Positions 1 through 8,615 of a stretch of 64,000 nucleotides of DNA are shown here, piece after piece. Made by a program: the position numbers and the translations under genes. The stretch's first letter is position 1. Each line of letters begins with the position of its first letter. The notes beneath the pieces are model-generated. The model was not told where the DNA came from, searched no databases, and saw nothing but the letters and a program-made list of their open reading frames with translations. Source of the stretch: Ancylomarina sp. DW003 (GTDB lineage: Bacteria > Bacteroidota > Bacteroidia > Bacteroidales > Marinifilaceae); NCBI RefSeq assembly GCF_029029505.1, contig NZ_JAKJSD010000005.1, positions 124,001 through 188,000 on the forward strand, in the 5' to 3' direction.

Positions 1-226
1 TAAAGTAACGAGATTTCCTTCTTTCCTTATAACCCCAAATACAATATAAAATTCCCATAAGCATATAAAGAACAGACATGAAATCTCCATCTGGAAATTT
101 CATTTTAAACCCATCGATCAATGAACGAATTAAATCAACACTACCCAATATAAAAAAGAAGATACCACCTATGACTAAAAAACGAACGGTTAATTTTTTA
201 CTCCTGTACAATTGTATTTTTTCCAT
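1..226 (-). CDS. Partial small membrane protein
   Basis: A reading frame starts with ATG at 226 (MEKIQLYRSK) and stays open for 75 codons to the left edge, so the C-terminus lies outside the window. Two hydrophobic segments are visible, one at about residues 14-33 and one at about 49-66, separated by a short charged loop (DGFKMKFPDGD). This suggests a two-helix inner-membrane protein. It follows the zinc-ribbon gene by 30 bases in the same direction, so the two are probably co-transcribed. I do not recognise a family and propose no function. Confidence 0.6.
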   Translation of the reverse strand, partial: MEKIQLYRSKKLTVRFLVIGGIFFFILGSVDLIRSLIDGFKMKFPDGDFMSVLYMLMGILYCIWGYKERRKSRYF

Positions 227-256
227 TCTTTCAATTTAATAATTCCCATATAGACA

Positions 257-466
257 TTAACCCAAAAACCAAGAAATGTGAGTACACTCTGAACATACAA
301 AGCAAGTCGCGCTCTTATTGGCCCAATCTAAATTGAAAAAACTGGCAACCGATGTGTTCAACTGTGCTTCCCTACTCCAAAAGTATATACCACTACAAAC
401 AGGACAAACCAAGGCATGTCCGCTTACTTCAATGGTTTGTGGCTTTTTCTTTTCAAATAATCCCAT
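257..466 (-). CDS. Small zinc-ribbon-like protein
   Basis: This 69-residue protein has a CPVC knuckle at residues 21-24 and a CFVCSEC cluster at 55-61, the spacing of a small zinc ribbon. A lysine-rich N-terminus (MGLFEKKKPQ) and an aromatic C-terminus frame it. Such short Bacteroidota proteins are often annotated as hypothetical or DNA-binding, but nothing here proves nucleic-acid binding. It lies 29 bases after the cupin gene and 30 bases before the partial membrane-protein gene, all on the minus strand, so a small operon is likely. The metal site is inferred from cysteine spacing only. Confidence 0.65.
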   Translation of the reverse strand: MGLFEKKKPQTIEVSGHALVCPVCSGIYFWSREAQLNTSVASFFNLDWANKSATCFVCSECTHISWFLG

Positions 467-495
467 CTCTTATTATCATTTTTTTAACGAATAAC

Positions 496-834
496 TTATT
501 CCTTTGCTTTATATCTGTCTGCCTGGTCGAACAAAGTCATATCCTTATAACCTGCTTTAATTTTAGCAGAGTGCACCTCATCCTTTTCTATGAAATAGGT
601 ATCTCCTTTTTTCAGGTGAAGCACCACACCACTTATTGTAATCTCCATTTCTCCATCCAGTACAACGCCCCATTGAGCATTGTGTGCATGAGGTAGAACT
701 TCGATATCCTTTTCAAACTCCATAAAAACAAACTGTTGCTCGCCTGCCTGTATTAATTTAGACTTTAATCCATCGATAGGAATTGCCGCACTGGCATGTC
801 TATCAATAATTTCCGGAAATTTATTCTTTGCCAT
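496..834 (-). CDS. Small cupin-domain protein
   Basis: The 112-residue protein is a single cupin barrel. Motif 1 is seen as PHAHNAQWGVVLDG (H49, H51, with Gln at position 54 where many cupins have Glu). Motif 2 is seen as GDTYFIEKDEVH (final ligand H88). Such single-domain cupins usually bind a divalent metal and act in small-molecule chemistry or sensing; the substrate cannot be read from the sequence. The start at 834 follows an AT-rich stretch. The gene sits between the 156-residue membrane-protein gene (34 bases) and the zinc-ribbon gene (29 bases) in one direction, which suggests one transcript. Confidence 0.8.
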   Translation of the reverse strand: MAKNKFPEIIDRHASAAIPIDGLKSKLIQAGEQQFVFMEFEKDIEVLPHAHNAQWGVVLDGEMEITISGVVLHLKKGDTYFIEKDEVHSAKIKAGYKDMTLFDQADRYKAKE

Positions 835-868
835 TCAATTTCTAATTTAATATACACCCTATTATTCA

Positions 869-1339
869 TTAAAAATGGAGTGTCGTTTCCGTCTCTAACT
901 GTTTACCATCTTCCTGAGCCTTTTTATCCAGAAATATGCCATAAGTCATTCCGATAAGCATTCCCAATGGTAAACCTAAGCCGATATAAGCCATACTGCC
1001 TGAACTGATTCCGAACAAAACACCCATAGGAAGACCAAACGCAGCCAACCCTACAGATAACCAGAGATTTTGATAATGTCCTTTGCATACAATTTTAAGA
1101 TCTTTCTCAAGCAATTGTAGAATCTCAGCTTTATTCCTACTCATTAGTTTCGATAAATCTTTATCTAAACCTGAAAAGACATTAAGCAATTCAACTTTTT
1201 GATTAATTGAACCAATTAAGTCCAACGGTAGTTCTTTTTGTCTCAGTTCTTCAAACAGCTTTTCAAGAAAATCATATTGAGATACCAACTTTTTATTTTC
1301 TTCTATATTCGACCTTCTTGCGAGTTTTATTATTTCCAT
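869..1339 (-). CDS. Hypothetical protein with paired glycine-rich membrane helices
   Basis: The 156-residue product starts with about 85 charged, Leu/Lys/Glu-rich residues that look helical or coiled. Two glycine-rich hydrophobic segments follow (about residues 92-113 and 116-137), then a short charged tail. The small-residue helices (GLPMGVLFGISSG, GLPLGMLIGMTYG) suggest a tight hairpin in the membrane. I do not recognise the family. It is first in the minus-strand run ahead of the cupin and zinc-ribbon genes. No catalytic motif is visible. Confidence 0.6.
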   Translation of the reverse strand: MEIIKLARRSNIEENKKLVSQYDFLEKLFEELRQKELPLDLIGSINQKVELLNVFSGLDKDLSKLMSRNKAEILQLLEKDLKIVCKGHYQNLWLSVGLAAFGLPMGVLFGISSGSMAYIGLGLPLGMLIGMTYGIFLDKKAQEDGKQLETETTLHF

Positions 1340-1466
1340 TTTAACGCTATTTAAAATAACTGATTAGCTGATATTTATCCTTGTACTAAACCTTCAAAAT
1401 CTATCACAAGGCTTTGGGTACAACACATGACTATTTAACTTTTATTGTGGTTCGTTTTATACCTTT

Positions 1467-2096
1467 TCAATCAAAGATTGGTTCAAGATTGCGGTTTTTA
1501 TATAATTCATACATTTTCAAAATCTGCTCTTTTGTTACTCGACGTACCGATAATTCAGGTAGATTGTTAATATCGAAGAAACCTACATCACTTGTCTCCA
1601 AACCTATTTTCGCAGCCCCTCCAACGATTTCACATTCCATGAACAATTGATATATATCAAATGGGAATGGTCTATTCTGATGCTTATTATAATCTATTAA
1701 ACCAAGTATTCTAATAGGTTTAACGTCAAAACCAGATTCTTCTTTGACTTCATTAATTGCTATCTCACTTGGTAACATTCCATTATCTGCATATCCTCCA
1801 GGTGGACTCCATTTGTTATCCATTATTTCTTTAACTAATAATATCTTATCATCCTTAAAGATAATTGCTCGGACACCAACTTTTGGAGTTTGGTATCCAA
1901 CATCTCGATTGAAAACAAATTCCAGTTTTTCTGAATCAATTTCCGTGATATTATTCAAAATTTGAATACTCAAGTCGCGTAATTCTTCATATCGCTCCTT
2001 ATCATATTTGTCTTTAGTGAAAGCCAGCCCTGTCTGTGCAATAGAATTGATTTTTTTAGCAATTGTCAACCAATGATCAGGAGTGTGTTTAAGCAT
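1467..2096 (-). CDS. NUDIX hydrolase with helical N-terminal domain
   Basis: The 209-residue protein has an N-terminal helical segment (about residues 5-60, including TGLAFTKDKYDKERYEEL) like the Nudix_N_2 extension of nucleoside-diphosphate-sugar hydrolases. A NUDIX domain follows at about 70-200. The NUDIX box lies at residues 100-122, with the metal-binding helix INEVKEESGF. The box is not canonical: the Glu after GX5 is Met and the Arg of REUXEE is Asn, while the two catalytic-helix glutamates remain. Proteins of this type usually hydrolyse ADP-ribose-like or CDP-alcohol substrates; the actual substrate is unknown. It stands alone, about 120 bases after the GIY-YIG gene on the same strand. 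Confidence 0.85.
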   Translation of the reverse strand: MLKHTPDHWLTIAKKINSIAQTGLAFTKDKYDKERYEELRDLSIQILNNITEIDSEKLEFVFNRDVGYQTPKVGVRAIIFKDDKILLVKEIMDNKWSPPGGYADNGMLPSEIAINEVKEESGFDVKPIRILGLIDYNKHQNRPFPFDIYQLFMECEIVGGAAKIGLETSDVGFFDINNLPELSVRRVTKEQILKMYELYKNRNLEPIFD

Positions 2097-2214
2097 TCTT
2101 TTTTAATTTATATTATTAGCAGTAAGGTTTTCCTAAATGAATCATAGCGATCTTGCTAAATTCCACGTGTGATTTTAAAGAGTTTACTTATCGAATTGTG
2201 CAACGGTTACTTTT

Positions 2215-2221
2215 GTTAGGC
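2215..2221 (-). repeat. Integron-like core site at the 3' end of the GIY-YIG gene
   Basis: Read on the minus strand, the sequence is GCCTAAC, matching the RYYYAAC core of attC sites. The TAA inside it is also the stop codon of the GIY-YIG/DUF4357 gene. It is the exact reverse complement of the GTTAGGC found just upstream of the same gene, as expected for a cassette whose own 5' end completes its attC site. The following right-hand core is not recognisable, so this is a remnant at best. Confidence 0.4.
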
Positions 2222-3103
2222 AATGCTTTTTGTTATTTCGTCTTCTTCAATCTCTTTTAATGTTTTGCCATACTTATCTTTCCATGCAGTTCTACCATTT
2301 ATGGAATAACCAAGAATTATAGCTGCTGCAGTTGAAGGGCTCGGAAATTCAAAACTTTCTGTAAACTCAAGTTTATTATCTTTCTTAACTACAATTTCCT
2401 TTTCCACAAGGGTTTTTCTTTGGTTTGAATAGCTCCCAGATAAAGATTGGGTTTCTTTAGGATTCATTTGACTTCCTTTCTGAACTTCAAGACCGTTTGA
2501 TGTTAATTTGGCTTTTGCTTTGAATTCACTTATCTCAAGTTGAAGCAATTCATTCTTACTATTCTTACTTATCAACGATCCATTAGAACCTAAATGAAGT
2601 ACAGAATAACCCAATGTCGGAAGAATAATTTTCATATTATCAAAATAAGTGTCCATTTCATCTTGAACCATTCTTGGAAGATTTACTGAGTTTCCTTCTT
2701 TTCGATTCTTCATTCTATACTCTCCTGATTTCGATATTTGAGAGATTGTTTTTTGCTCAAGATATTTTGTATGGGATACAGTTAGGTTTTCATCCTTGGA
2801 ACTAAAGCAAATTATTGTTTCCGCAAAGGATTTATCTCCGTCTCTCAAATGTTGAGTAATTCTTTCCGCAAGCTTGTTCGCCTCACCGATATAAACAATC
2901 TTATCGTCTGGATTTTCTTCATCTTGACCAAATAGAAAATATATTCCTGGTCGAGCAAGTTCCGGTATGTCTTTAGTTCCAGCAAACAAGTTTCTAGGAA
3001 TCTTAATAGCTTGTCCTGTCCAATTAGACATGTAGGCAAAAATTACTCCCTCTGGATTTCCGTTTGCTAGATAGTTTGTAATTGTAATTCCTCTTTTATT
3101 CAT
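2216..3103 (-). CDS. GIY-YIG nuclease-domain protein with C-terminal DUF4357
   Basis: The 295-residue protein has a GIY-YIG domain at about residues 50-130: GIY at 53-55, YIGE at 71-74, then R81 and H85 at the usual catalytic spacing. Near the C-terminus (about 253-280) the segment STAAAIILGYSINGRTAW matches DUF4357, a domain often fused to GIY-YIG nucleases or restriction-associated proteins. The family is typically an accessory, mobile-element or defence-linked endonuclease; the target is unknown. The gene is closely bounded by inverted GTTAGGC/GCCTAAC cores, and its stop codon lies inside one of them, which suggests a captured gene cassette. Confidence 0.85.
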   Translation of the reverse strand: MNKRGITITNYLANGNPEGVIFAYMSNWTGQAIKIPRNLFAGTKDIPELARPGIYFLFGQDEENPDDKIVYIGEANKLAERITQHLRDGDKSFAETIICFSSKDENLTVSHTKYLEQKTISQISKSGEYRMKNRKEGNSVNLPRMVQDEMDTYFDNMKIILPTLGYSVLHLGSNGSLISKNSKNELLQLEISEFKAKAKLTSNGLEVQKGSQMNPKETQSLSGSYSNQRKTLVEKEIVVKKDNKLEFTESFEFPSPSTAAAIILGYSINGRTAWKDKYGKTLKEIEEDEITKSIA

Positions 3104-3131
3104 ATTGTAATTGCTATTCTTTTAAAGTTGT

Positions 3132-3138
3132 GCCTAAC
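3132..3138 (-). repeat. Integron-like core site upstream of the GIY-YIG gene
   Basis: Read on the minus strand this is GTTAGGC, a GTTRRRY core, 29 bases upstream of the GIY-YIG start codon. It pairs perfectly with the GCCTAAC at the 3' end of the gene. The partner attC half expected at higher coordinates was not found, so the site is probably an old boundary. Confidence 0.4.
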
Positions 3139-3931
3139 AAGTGTGTAAGTCACAATGCGATTTACCCCTCTTATCTGTCATTCCTTATAATCCTCTATTA
3201 ACCTGCACTTACCATCCGTTTTCATTCTAAAATCTAATTTTAGTTTTGCAAAACATCAAAATGAAAACTATAGTCATAGCTTAAAGGCATCTAAAATTAG
3301 AAAATTCACGAACTAAACAATATTTAACCCAGAAGTAAAACTATAAGCCATTGTAAAATAGAATCACTCTTCATAAAAAATATCCTTTTTCACAATACAA
3401 AGGCAATGTTGGTTTATTCTTCCAACACTTAATCCCTTATTCTTAAAATTTGACAAAACACTCCTATTAAACTTATAACAACCACCATTAGTGATCTCAG
3501 CATACTTCGCAACTCTCTAAGACCAATAAACATAGGCCTCTTCCCTAATTAAAGGCTCCTATATCATCATTTTGACACCTTATTTTATCTAAGCACTCTG
3601 TACTGAATAATCGACTAGTACCAGCCCAATCTTGATAATCCTCACACATTAAGCCATTGACAATCTGACAAAAGTGTTGTAAATTTATGGTTGCTTTCAT
3701 CCTACCTGTTTCTATCGTGCGGAATTGAATGTGCTTTCAGGCCCATTTTAATCTTGCAAGACCTCTGAATTAAAAACAAACTAAGCAAAGCTAACTCATA
3801 GACCCAATTACCGATATTATTGCCCATTCTACTATAGAATCAGGCAATTATCTGTGATTTCACCTCTCTAAGACTCTCATAAATTGAGCTGTCTTTTAAT
3901 TACACTCATTATTTATTCAAATTACATTTCT
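3139..3931. other. Long AT-rich region holding only a decayed gene
   Basis: About 790 bases separate the GIY-YIG gene from the next intact gene. The stretch is AT-rich with many stops in all frames. The only coding-like signal is the broken minus-strand frame at 3364-3700. A further short coherent minus-strand stretch lies between about 3710 and 3835 (including GNWVYELALL) but has no clear identity. I see no RNA gene or complete insertion sequence here. Confidence 0.5.
3364..3700 (-). pseudogene. Decayed gene of unknown family
   Basis: A frame opens with ATG at 3700 (MKATINLQHF) and runs about 50 codons to GAFN before a stop at 3545. Shifting by one base restores a protein-like frame (IREEAYVYW) that hits a TAG, then continues coherently (KYAEITNGGCYKF, then LSNFKNKGLSVGR) to a TGA at 3364. 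One frameshift and one in-frame stop in an otherwise protein-like sequence point to a dead gene. I do not recognise the family. Its neighbour is the cassette-like GIY-YIG gene, so it may be another remnant of accessory DNA. Confidence 0.4.
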
Positions 3932-4846
3932 ATGAAAGCTTTTAGTATTTTTTTACTCTGTTTGTTTCTAAGCGTCACAAGCTATTCGCAAAAGAAAAGT
4001 GGTACAGTTTATTCTGAGCACGAAGCAATAACAAAAACCCATGAACTATGGAAGGCCTTTGAGGCTGGAGATGCCGATGCCTTTTTAAGTTTTATGGCAG
4101 ATACGCTTAAGGTGTATGTCAATGGCGAAGACGTAAAAGCAACCGAAAAAGGTGTTCGAGGCTACGTGAATCGCTACAGAGACAATTACACAAATGTAAA
4201 AATTATGGAGCATAAACCTGCCTACCCCGATGCGATAGATTACAAAGGAGCAGGTGTTTGGGTTCAAGATTGGTTGAAATTAACAGGGATTCATAAGGAA
4301 AGCGGTATTATGCTCGACTTGCCTGTACATCATCTGTATAGCTTTAATAAGGATGGTAAAATAACCTCCTTCCACTATTATTTCAACAACGATGTGTTTG
4401 AACAAATTGGGGATAGTAAAAAGACGACCGAGAACGGAAAGCTTTATATCAATCACCCTTTAATTGCTAAAGTAAGACATTTGATGAATGCCTTTAGAGC
4501 AAAGGATATTGACGCATGGGCCACTTTCTTCTCCAAAGAAGCAACTTTTGGTAATTCTACCATGAAGTTTGGACAAACTAATAACCTGGAAGATCAGATA
4601 AAGGGCTTAAAAGAGAGTCGTTTCTTCAAACCTGAAACCAAGTTTAAAATTAAAGAAGTTGGTTATCCCGATTGCCTGTATTATGCCAAAGGCGACGGCT
4701 ACGTGGTATACTCATGGTGGCTATATACCGAGTGGGGAAAAGACAAAAAATTTGAAGTACCATTTATGGTGAGTACCACATTCGATAAGGATGGCTTGAT
4801 TGTGAAAGATTACGTTTGGTACAGCAACAACCATTTTGATGAATAA
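3932..4846 (+). CDS. Secreted protein with two SnoaL/NTF2-like domains
   Basis: I chose the ATG at 3932 because it begins a clear signal peptide (MKAFSIFLLCLFLSVTSYSQ) and the upstream in-frame codons look non-coding. The mature protein of about 285 residues has two NTF2-like (SnoaL-type) halves. Each starts with a similar helix: THELWKAFEAGDADAFLSF in the first and VRHLMNAFRAKDIDAWATFF in the second. These folds form cone-shaped pockets and act as small enzymes or binding domains; the ligand is not evident. It is exported to the periplasm or outer membrane side and appears to be monocistronic. Confidence 0.75.
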   Translation: MKAFSIFLLCLFLSVTSYSQKKSGTVYSEHEAITKTHELWKAFEAGDADAFLSFMADTLKVYVNGEDVKATEKGVRGYVNRYRDNYTNVKIMEHKPAYPDAIDYKGAGVWVQDWLKLTGIHKESGIMLDLPVHHLYSFNKDGKITSFHYYFNNDVFEQIGDSKKTTENGKLYINHPLIAKVRHLMNAFRAKDIDAWATFFSKEATFGNSTMKFGQTNNLEDQIKGLKESRFFKPETKFKIKEVGYPDCLYYAKGDGYVVYSWWLYTEWGKDKKFEVPFMVSTTFDKDGLIVKDYVWYSNNHFDE

Positions 4847-4943
4847 TTAGCAGTGAAGAGGGAAACCCCTCTTCTTTTTTGTTTGTATTCCCCACAAACT
4901 TCTATTTCCTTTGTATTACAATAAAGCAAAACCATTACTAATC

Positions 4944-5774
4944 ATGATATCAGTAAAACAAAGGAAACTGGCAGAACAATTCTCTAATTTACACCACGCT
5001 GATGAAATGCTGGTAATTCCCAATGCCTGGAGCGCTGGCTCAGCTCTTGTATTTGAAAAACAAGGCTTCAAAGCTATAGCAACGACCAGTGCTGGCATTG
5101 CATACTCTTTAGGCTATCCCGATGGTGAGGATATTAGCTTAGATGATCTTTGTTTGGTGGTAAAACAAATCACCAAGCGAATCAGCATTCCCCTTTCAGT
5201 CGATTTTGAACGTGGCTATGGTGAGACCATTAAAGAAATAAAAGAAAACGTCAAGCAAGTTATTTTAGCTGGCGCGGTTGGTATCAATATCGAAGATGGC
5301 TTAGCCAATGGTCATCTCGAAAATCTGGAGTGTCAAATTAAAATGATCAAGGCTATTTCAGAATTGAAAGAAGAATTGAATATTCCCTTTGTTATCAATG
5401 CACGCACCTGCGCTTATTGGTTAAATGTAGCCGATGATGAAAGCAAATTAAGAATTGCAATAAAAAGAGGAAATGCCTTTGCAGAAGCTGGTGCTGATTG
5501 TGTTTTTATTCCTGGCCCTTTAAATAAGGAAACCATAAAAAATCTAGCCAATAAAATTGATGCCCCGCTCAATGTAATAGCTAATCCAACCTTCAACGAC
5601 TTTGATGTCATGAATAAAATAGGTGTGAAACGCTTGAGCATGGGATCCGGAGCCGTGCGCTCTGTTTTCAATCATCTAATCAATATTGGTCAGGACTATT
5701 CTAACGGGAAACTAGATTTAATGATTGATCAACCTTTTTCTTACGCCGAAGCCAATAAATTTTTTACTTTATAG
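4944..5774 (+). CDS. Isocitrate lyase/PEP mutase family protein
   Basis: The 276-residue cytoplasmic protein belongs to the ICL/PEP-mutase superfamily, a TIM barrel that makes or breaks C-C or P-C bonds in 2-oxo or carboxylic acids. Visible landmarks are IPNAWSAGSA near the N-terminus, SVDFERGYG around residue 80-90, GINIEDG near 110 and INARTCAYW near 150. The KKCGH catalytic loop of true isocitrate lyase is absent, so a lyase or decarboxylase of the oxaloacetate/PEP-mutase type is more likely. The start at 4944 (MISVKQRK) fits the family better than the in-frame ATG 33 bases upstream. The flavoprotein gene follows after 34 bases. Confidence 0.85.
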   Translation: MISVKQRKLAEQFSNLHHADEMLVIPNAWSAGSALVFEKQGFKAIATTSAGIAYSLGYPDGEDISLDDLCLVVKQITKRISIPLSVDFERGYGETIKEIKENVKQVILAGAVGINIEDGLANGHLENLECQIKMIKAISELKEELNIPFVINARTCAYWLNVADDESKLRIAIKRGNAFAEAGADCVFIPGPLNKETIKNLANKIDAPLNVIANPTFNDFDVMNKIGVKRLSMGSGAVRSVFNHLINIGQDYSNGKLDLMIDQPFSYAEANKFFTL

Positions 5775-5808
5775 TAGAATCTAAATTTCATTAATCAAAC
5801 CTATTAAT

Positions 5809-6270
5809 ATGCGACGTAAAGAACGAAATATCGAAGATCAGACTATCATTCAGGACATTTTAAATACCTCACATATTTGTCGCATTGGTCTATCGGATAC
5901 CGATTACCCTTATATCCTACCCCTTAATTACGGACACGAGGATAATGTCTTGTATTTTCATTGTGCTCCCGAGGGACGTAAAATTGATTTAATAAAGAAG
6001 AACAATAAGGTTTGTTTCGAGATAGAATCGGATTACCGACTTGTGACTGATGAAGTTTCCTGTAAATGGACTTCGGAGTATCGCTCATTAATTGGCATAG
6101 GCGAAATTGAAATCATCCATAGCCCTGAGGAAAAGGTTAAAGGTCTTGATATTATCATGCAACAACATGGTAAAACTGATAACCAATATCCAACTAAGGT
6201 GCTAAGTAAACTACTCGTTTTAAAACTAAGTATAAAAGAGCTTTCTGGTAAACAATCAGGAGTTTGGTAA
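5809..6270 (+). CDS. Pyridoxamine 5'-phosphate oxidase-like flavoprotein (NimA-like)
   Basis: The 153-residue protein matches the small split-barrel FMN-binding family that includes 5-nitroimidazole resistance proteins (Nim). Typical features are the N-terminal MRRKERNIED, the strand pattern YPYILPLNYG, and FHCAPEGRKIDLI, which corresponds to the family's H-x-A-x-x-G-[RK]-K-x(2)-L motif. It probably binds FMN or a related flavin in the cytoplasm. Many chromosomal members do not confer drug resistance, so resistance should not be assumed. It lies 34 bases after the PEP-mutase-like gene and may share its transcript. Confidence 0.82.
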   Translation: MRRKERNIEDQTIIQDILNTSHICRIGLSDTDYPYILPLNYGHEDNVLYFHCAPEGRKIDLIKKNNKVCFEIESDYRLVTDEVSCKWTSEYRSLIGIGEIEIIHSPEEKVKGLDIIMQQHGKTDNQYPTKVLSKLLVLKLSIKELSGKQSGVW

Positions 6271-6376
6271 AATTTTCAAACTGAGAAACCATTCATGAGA
6301 TTATTTTCATGACTTAAGATTTTCTTTTGCAGGATAATGTGTAAATTACCCACCCCTAATCTTAAAATCGAAAATA

Positions 6377-8074
6377 ATGAAACCGACCACTCTTACCATC
6401 CTAATTCTTCTATTTAGCACAAGTTTACTTTTCAGTCAAGATAGAGTTACAGGTGAAACCTTCGCTACACGCTCTGAAATTATTGCTCAAAATGGAGTTG
6501 TCGCTACCAGTCATCCATTAGCCACTCAAATTGGTCTGGACATTTTAAAAGCTGGTGGTAACGCAATTGATGCAGCCATAGCTGCCAATGCTGCACTAGG
6601 CTTAATGGAACCGACAGGTAGTGGTATTGGTGGCGATTTATTCGCTATTGTTTGGGATGCAAAAACAAAAAAACTCTATGGTCTAAATGCCAGTGGTCGC
6701 TCTCCTAAGAGCTTAAACCTTGAGTATTTCGAGAAGAAAGACATGACTAAAATTCCTTCTTTTGGTCCACTCCCTGTAAGTGTTCCCGGTTGTGTTGATG
6801 GTTGGTTCGAGCTTCACAAGAAATTTGGTTCCATGAAAATGGATCAAATTTTAGAACCAAGTATTAACTATGCTGAACAGGGCTTCCCCTTAACTCAACT
6901 TATTGCTTGGTACATGCAAAAGTCGATTCACAATTTCGAAAAGAATGGTTTTTCAAATATTAAAGACACCTATATCAAGCCCAATAATGGACAATTACCT
7001 GATGAAGGTGAGATTTTCAAAAATCCATACTTAGCTGATACATATAAGAAAATTGCTAAGGGTGGACGCGATGCTTTTTACAAAGGTGATATTGCTAAAA
7101 CAATAACTAAATTCATTCAAGAAGAAGGTGGTTTTTTATCTAAATCAGATCTTGCTAACCACTACTCAGAATGGGTAGAACCAGTTTCAGTAAACTATAG
7201 AGGTTACGATGTTTGGGAACTCCCACCAAACGGTCAAGGCATTGCAGCACTGCAAATGTTACAACTACTAGAAGGCTACGATTTTTCAAAGATTGAATTT
7301 GGTAGTGCTGAGCATCTACACCTATTTACCGAAGCTAAAAAGCTAGCCTTTGAAGACAGAGCCAAGTATTATGCCGATATGGATTTTGCCAAAGTTCCAG
7401 TCAACGAATTATTGTCTGATGCATATGCCAATAAGCGCAGAGAACTAATTGGAGACAAGGCATCTTATTATGATGCAGGTGAAATTAGTGCTGGTGAAAC
7501 CGTTTACCTAACAGTCGCTGATAAAGAAGGTAATATGATTTCCTTAATACAATCAAACTACCGCGGTATGGGATCGGGAATGGTTCCGCCTAAGCTTGGC
7601 TTTATGCTACAAAATAGAGGGGAGTTATTTAGTCTAAAAAGAGGACAAGCCAACACCTATGAACCTGGCAAGAGACCTTTTCATACGATTATTCCGGCCT
7701 TCATCACAAAGGATGGCAAACCTTATTTGAGTTTTGGTGTTATGGGCGGTGATTTTCAACCCCAAGGACATACACAAATTGTTATGAACCTGATTGATTT
7801 CGGAATGAATCTTCAAGAAGCAGGCGATGCACCTCGTTGGGATCATACAGGAACATCAACTCCAACTGGAATCGACGCTGAAGGAAGAGGTGAGATTCGC
7901 CTTGAATCGGGAATTTCTTATGAGACCATTAGAGGTTTAATGGACAGAAAACATACTATTGGTTTTGCCAGAGGTGTATATGGTGGTTACCAAGCTATTA
8001 TGTGGGATAGTAAAAATAAGGTCTATCGGGCAGCTTCTGAAAGTCGAAAAGATGGACAAGCCGCAGGTTATTAA
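6377..8074 (+). CDS. ggt: Gamma-glutamyltransferase
   Basis: The 565-residue precursor has an N-terminal signal peptide (MKPTTLTILILLFSTSLLFS). The large-subunit landmarks follow: GVVATSHPLATQIGLDIL, then GGNAIDAAIAAN, then PTGSGIGGDLF. The self-processing site is at GETVYLTVADKEGN, where the Thr before VYL aligns with the catalytic Thr of TTHxSVxD; the canonical second Thr/His are replaced. Later small-subunit motifs SNYRGMGSGM and GGDFQPQGHTQI are present. Such enzymes hydrolyse glutathione and other gamma-glutamyl compounds in the periplasm. The length is normal. It appears to be transcribed alone. Confidence 0.92.
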   Translation: MKPTTLTILILLFSTSLLFSQDRVTGETFATRSEIIAQNGVVATSHPLATQIGLDILKAGGNAIDAAIAANAALGLMEPTGSGIGGDLFAIVWDAKTKKLYGLNASGRSPKSLNLEYFEKKDMTKIPSFGPLPVSVPGCVDGWFELHKKFGSMKMDQILEPSINYAEQGFPLTQLIAWYMQKSIHNFEKNGFSNIKDTYIKPNNGQLPDEGEIFKNPYLADTYKKIAKGGRDAFYKGDIAKTITKFIQEEGGFLSKSDLANHYSEWVEPVSVNYRGYDVWELPPNGQGIAALQMLQLLEGYDFSKIEFGSAEHLHLFTEAKKLAFEDRAKYYADMDFAKVPVNELLSDAYANKRRELIGDKASYYDAGEISAGETVYLTVADKEGNMISLIQSNYRGMGSGMVPPKLGFMLQNRGELFSLKRGQANTYEPGKRPFHTIIPAFITKDGKPYLSFGVMGGDFQPQGHTQIVMNLIDFGMNLQEAGDAPRWDHTGTSTPTGIDAEGRGEIRLESGISYETIRGLMDRKHTIGFARGVYGGYQAIMWDSKNKVYRAASESRKDGQAAGY

Positions 8075-8134
8075 CAACAATACGTTTCACTTAAACATCC
8101 TAACAGTCAAACTACTGATCTTAGACATTAAAAA

Positions 8135-8602
8135 ATGAATAGTCAAACCTATTTTGCGATTCACACAGGTAAGTACTTTCCACGACCACTCAATTTAATC
8201 GGATACATTGCAGTTGTACTCGGGGTTATAGAGCTATTAGATTCTTCATTATTTGGCATACCACTAATTTTGGCCGGGTCTTATTTAAGCTTTAATCTTT
8301 CTGGCTTTGAAATAAAAAATGGTCAGTTTAGAAATTTCTTCTATCTCTTGCATTTCAAAATAGGAAAATGGAAAACTTCCGACCTGCCCAATATTGGCAT
8401 ACTAAAAAGGCGATACGCAAGAAAAACTTATGGCGGTAGAACTCCGGTAAGTGTAAGAGAAAAAGCATTTGTATATGAAATTGCCCTACTTTCAGAGAGT
8501 CAAGAGACAAGATTTAAATTACTGAGAGTAAATGACATGAACAAAGCTAAGGTCATTGAAAATCAAATTGCCACACTATTGGATTTAAAGAAAATCGATT
8601 AA
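8135..8602 (+). CDS. Hypothetical membrane protein
   Basis: The 155-residue protein has two closely spaced hydrophobic segments at about residues 19-34 and 37-53 (GYIAVVLGVIELL, GIPLILAGSYLSF). A soluble C-terminal part with beta-strand character follows (FKIGKWKTSDLPNIGIL, FVYEIALLS), reminiscent of bacterial PH-like domains attached to a membrane hairpin. I do not recognise a named family. It precedes the DUF1697 gene by only 13 bases, so the two are likely co-transcribed. Confidence 0.6.
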   Translation: MNSQTYFAIHTGKYFPRPLNLIGYIAVVLGVIELLDSSLFGIPLILAGSYLSFNLSGFEIKNGQFRNFFYLLHFKIGKWKTSDLPNIGILKRRYARKTYGGRTPVSVREKAFVYEIALLSESQETRFKLLRVNDMNKAKVIENQIATLLDLKKID

Positions 8603-8615
8603 AATAAATACCAAC

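Noticed and set aside
3139-3931. Insertion sequence remnant
   Set aside because: No terminal inverted repeats or transposase motifs were found around the decayed gene.
5809-6270. Nitroimidazole resistance gene
   Set aside because: The family resemblance is clear, but many chromosomal members do not give resistance and nothing here points to high expression.
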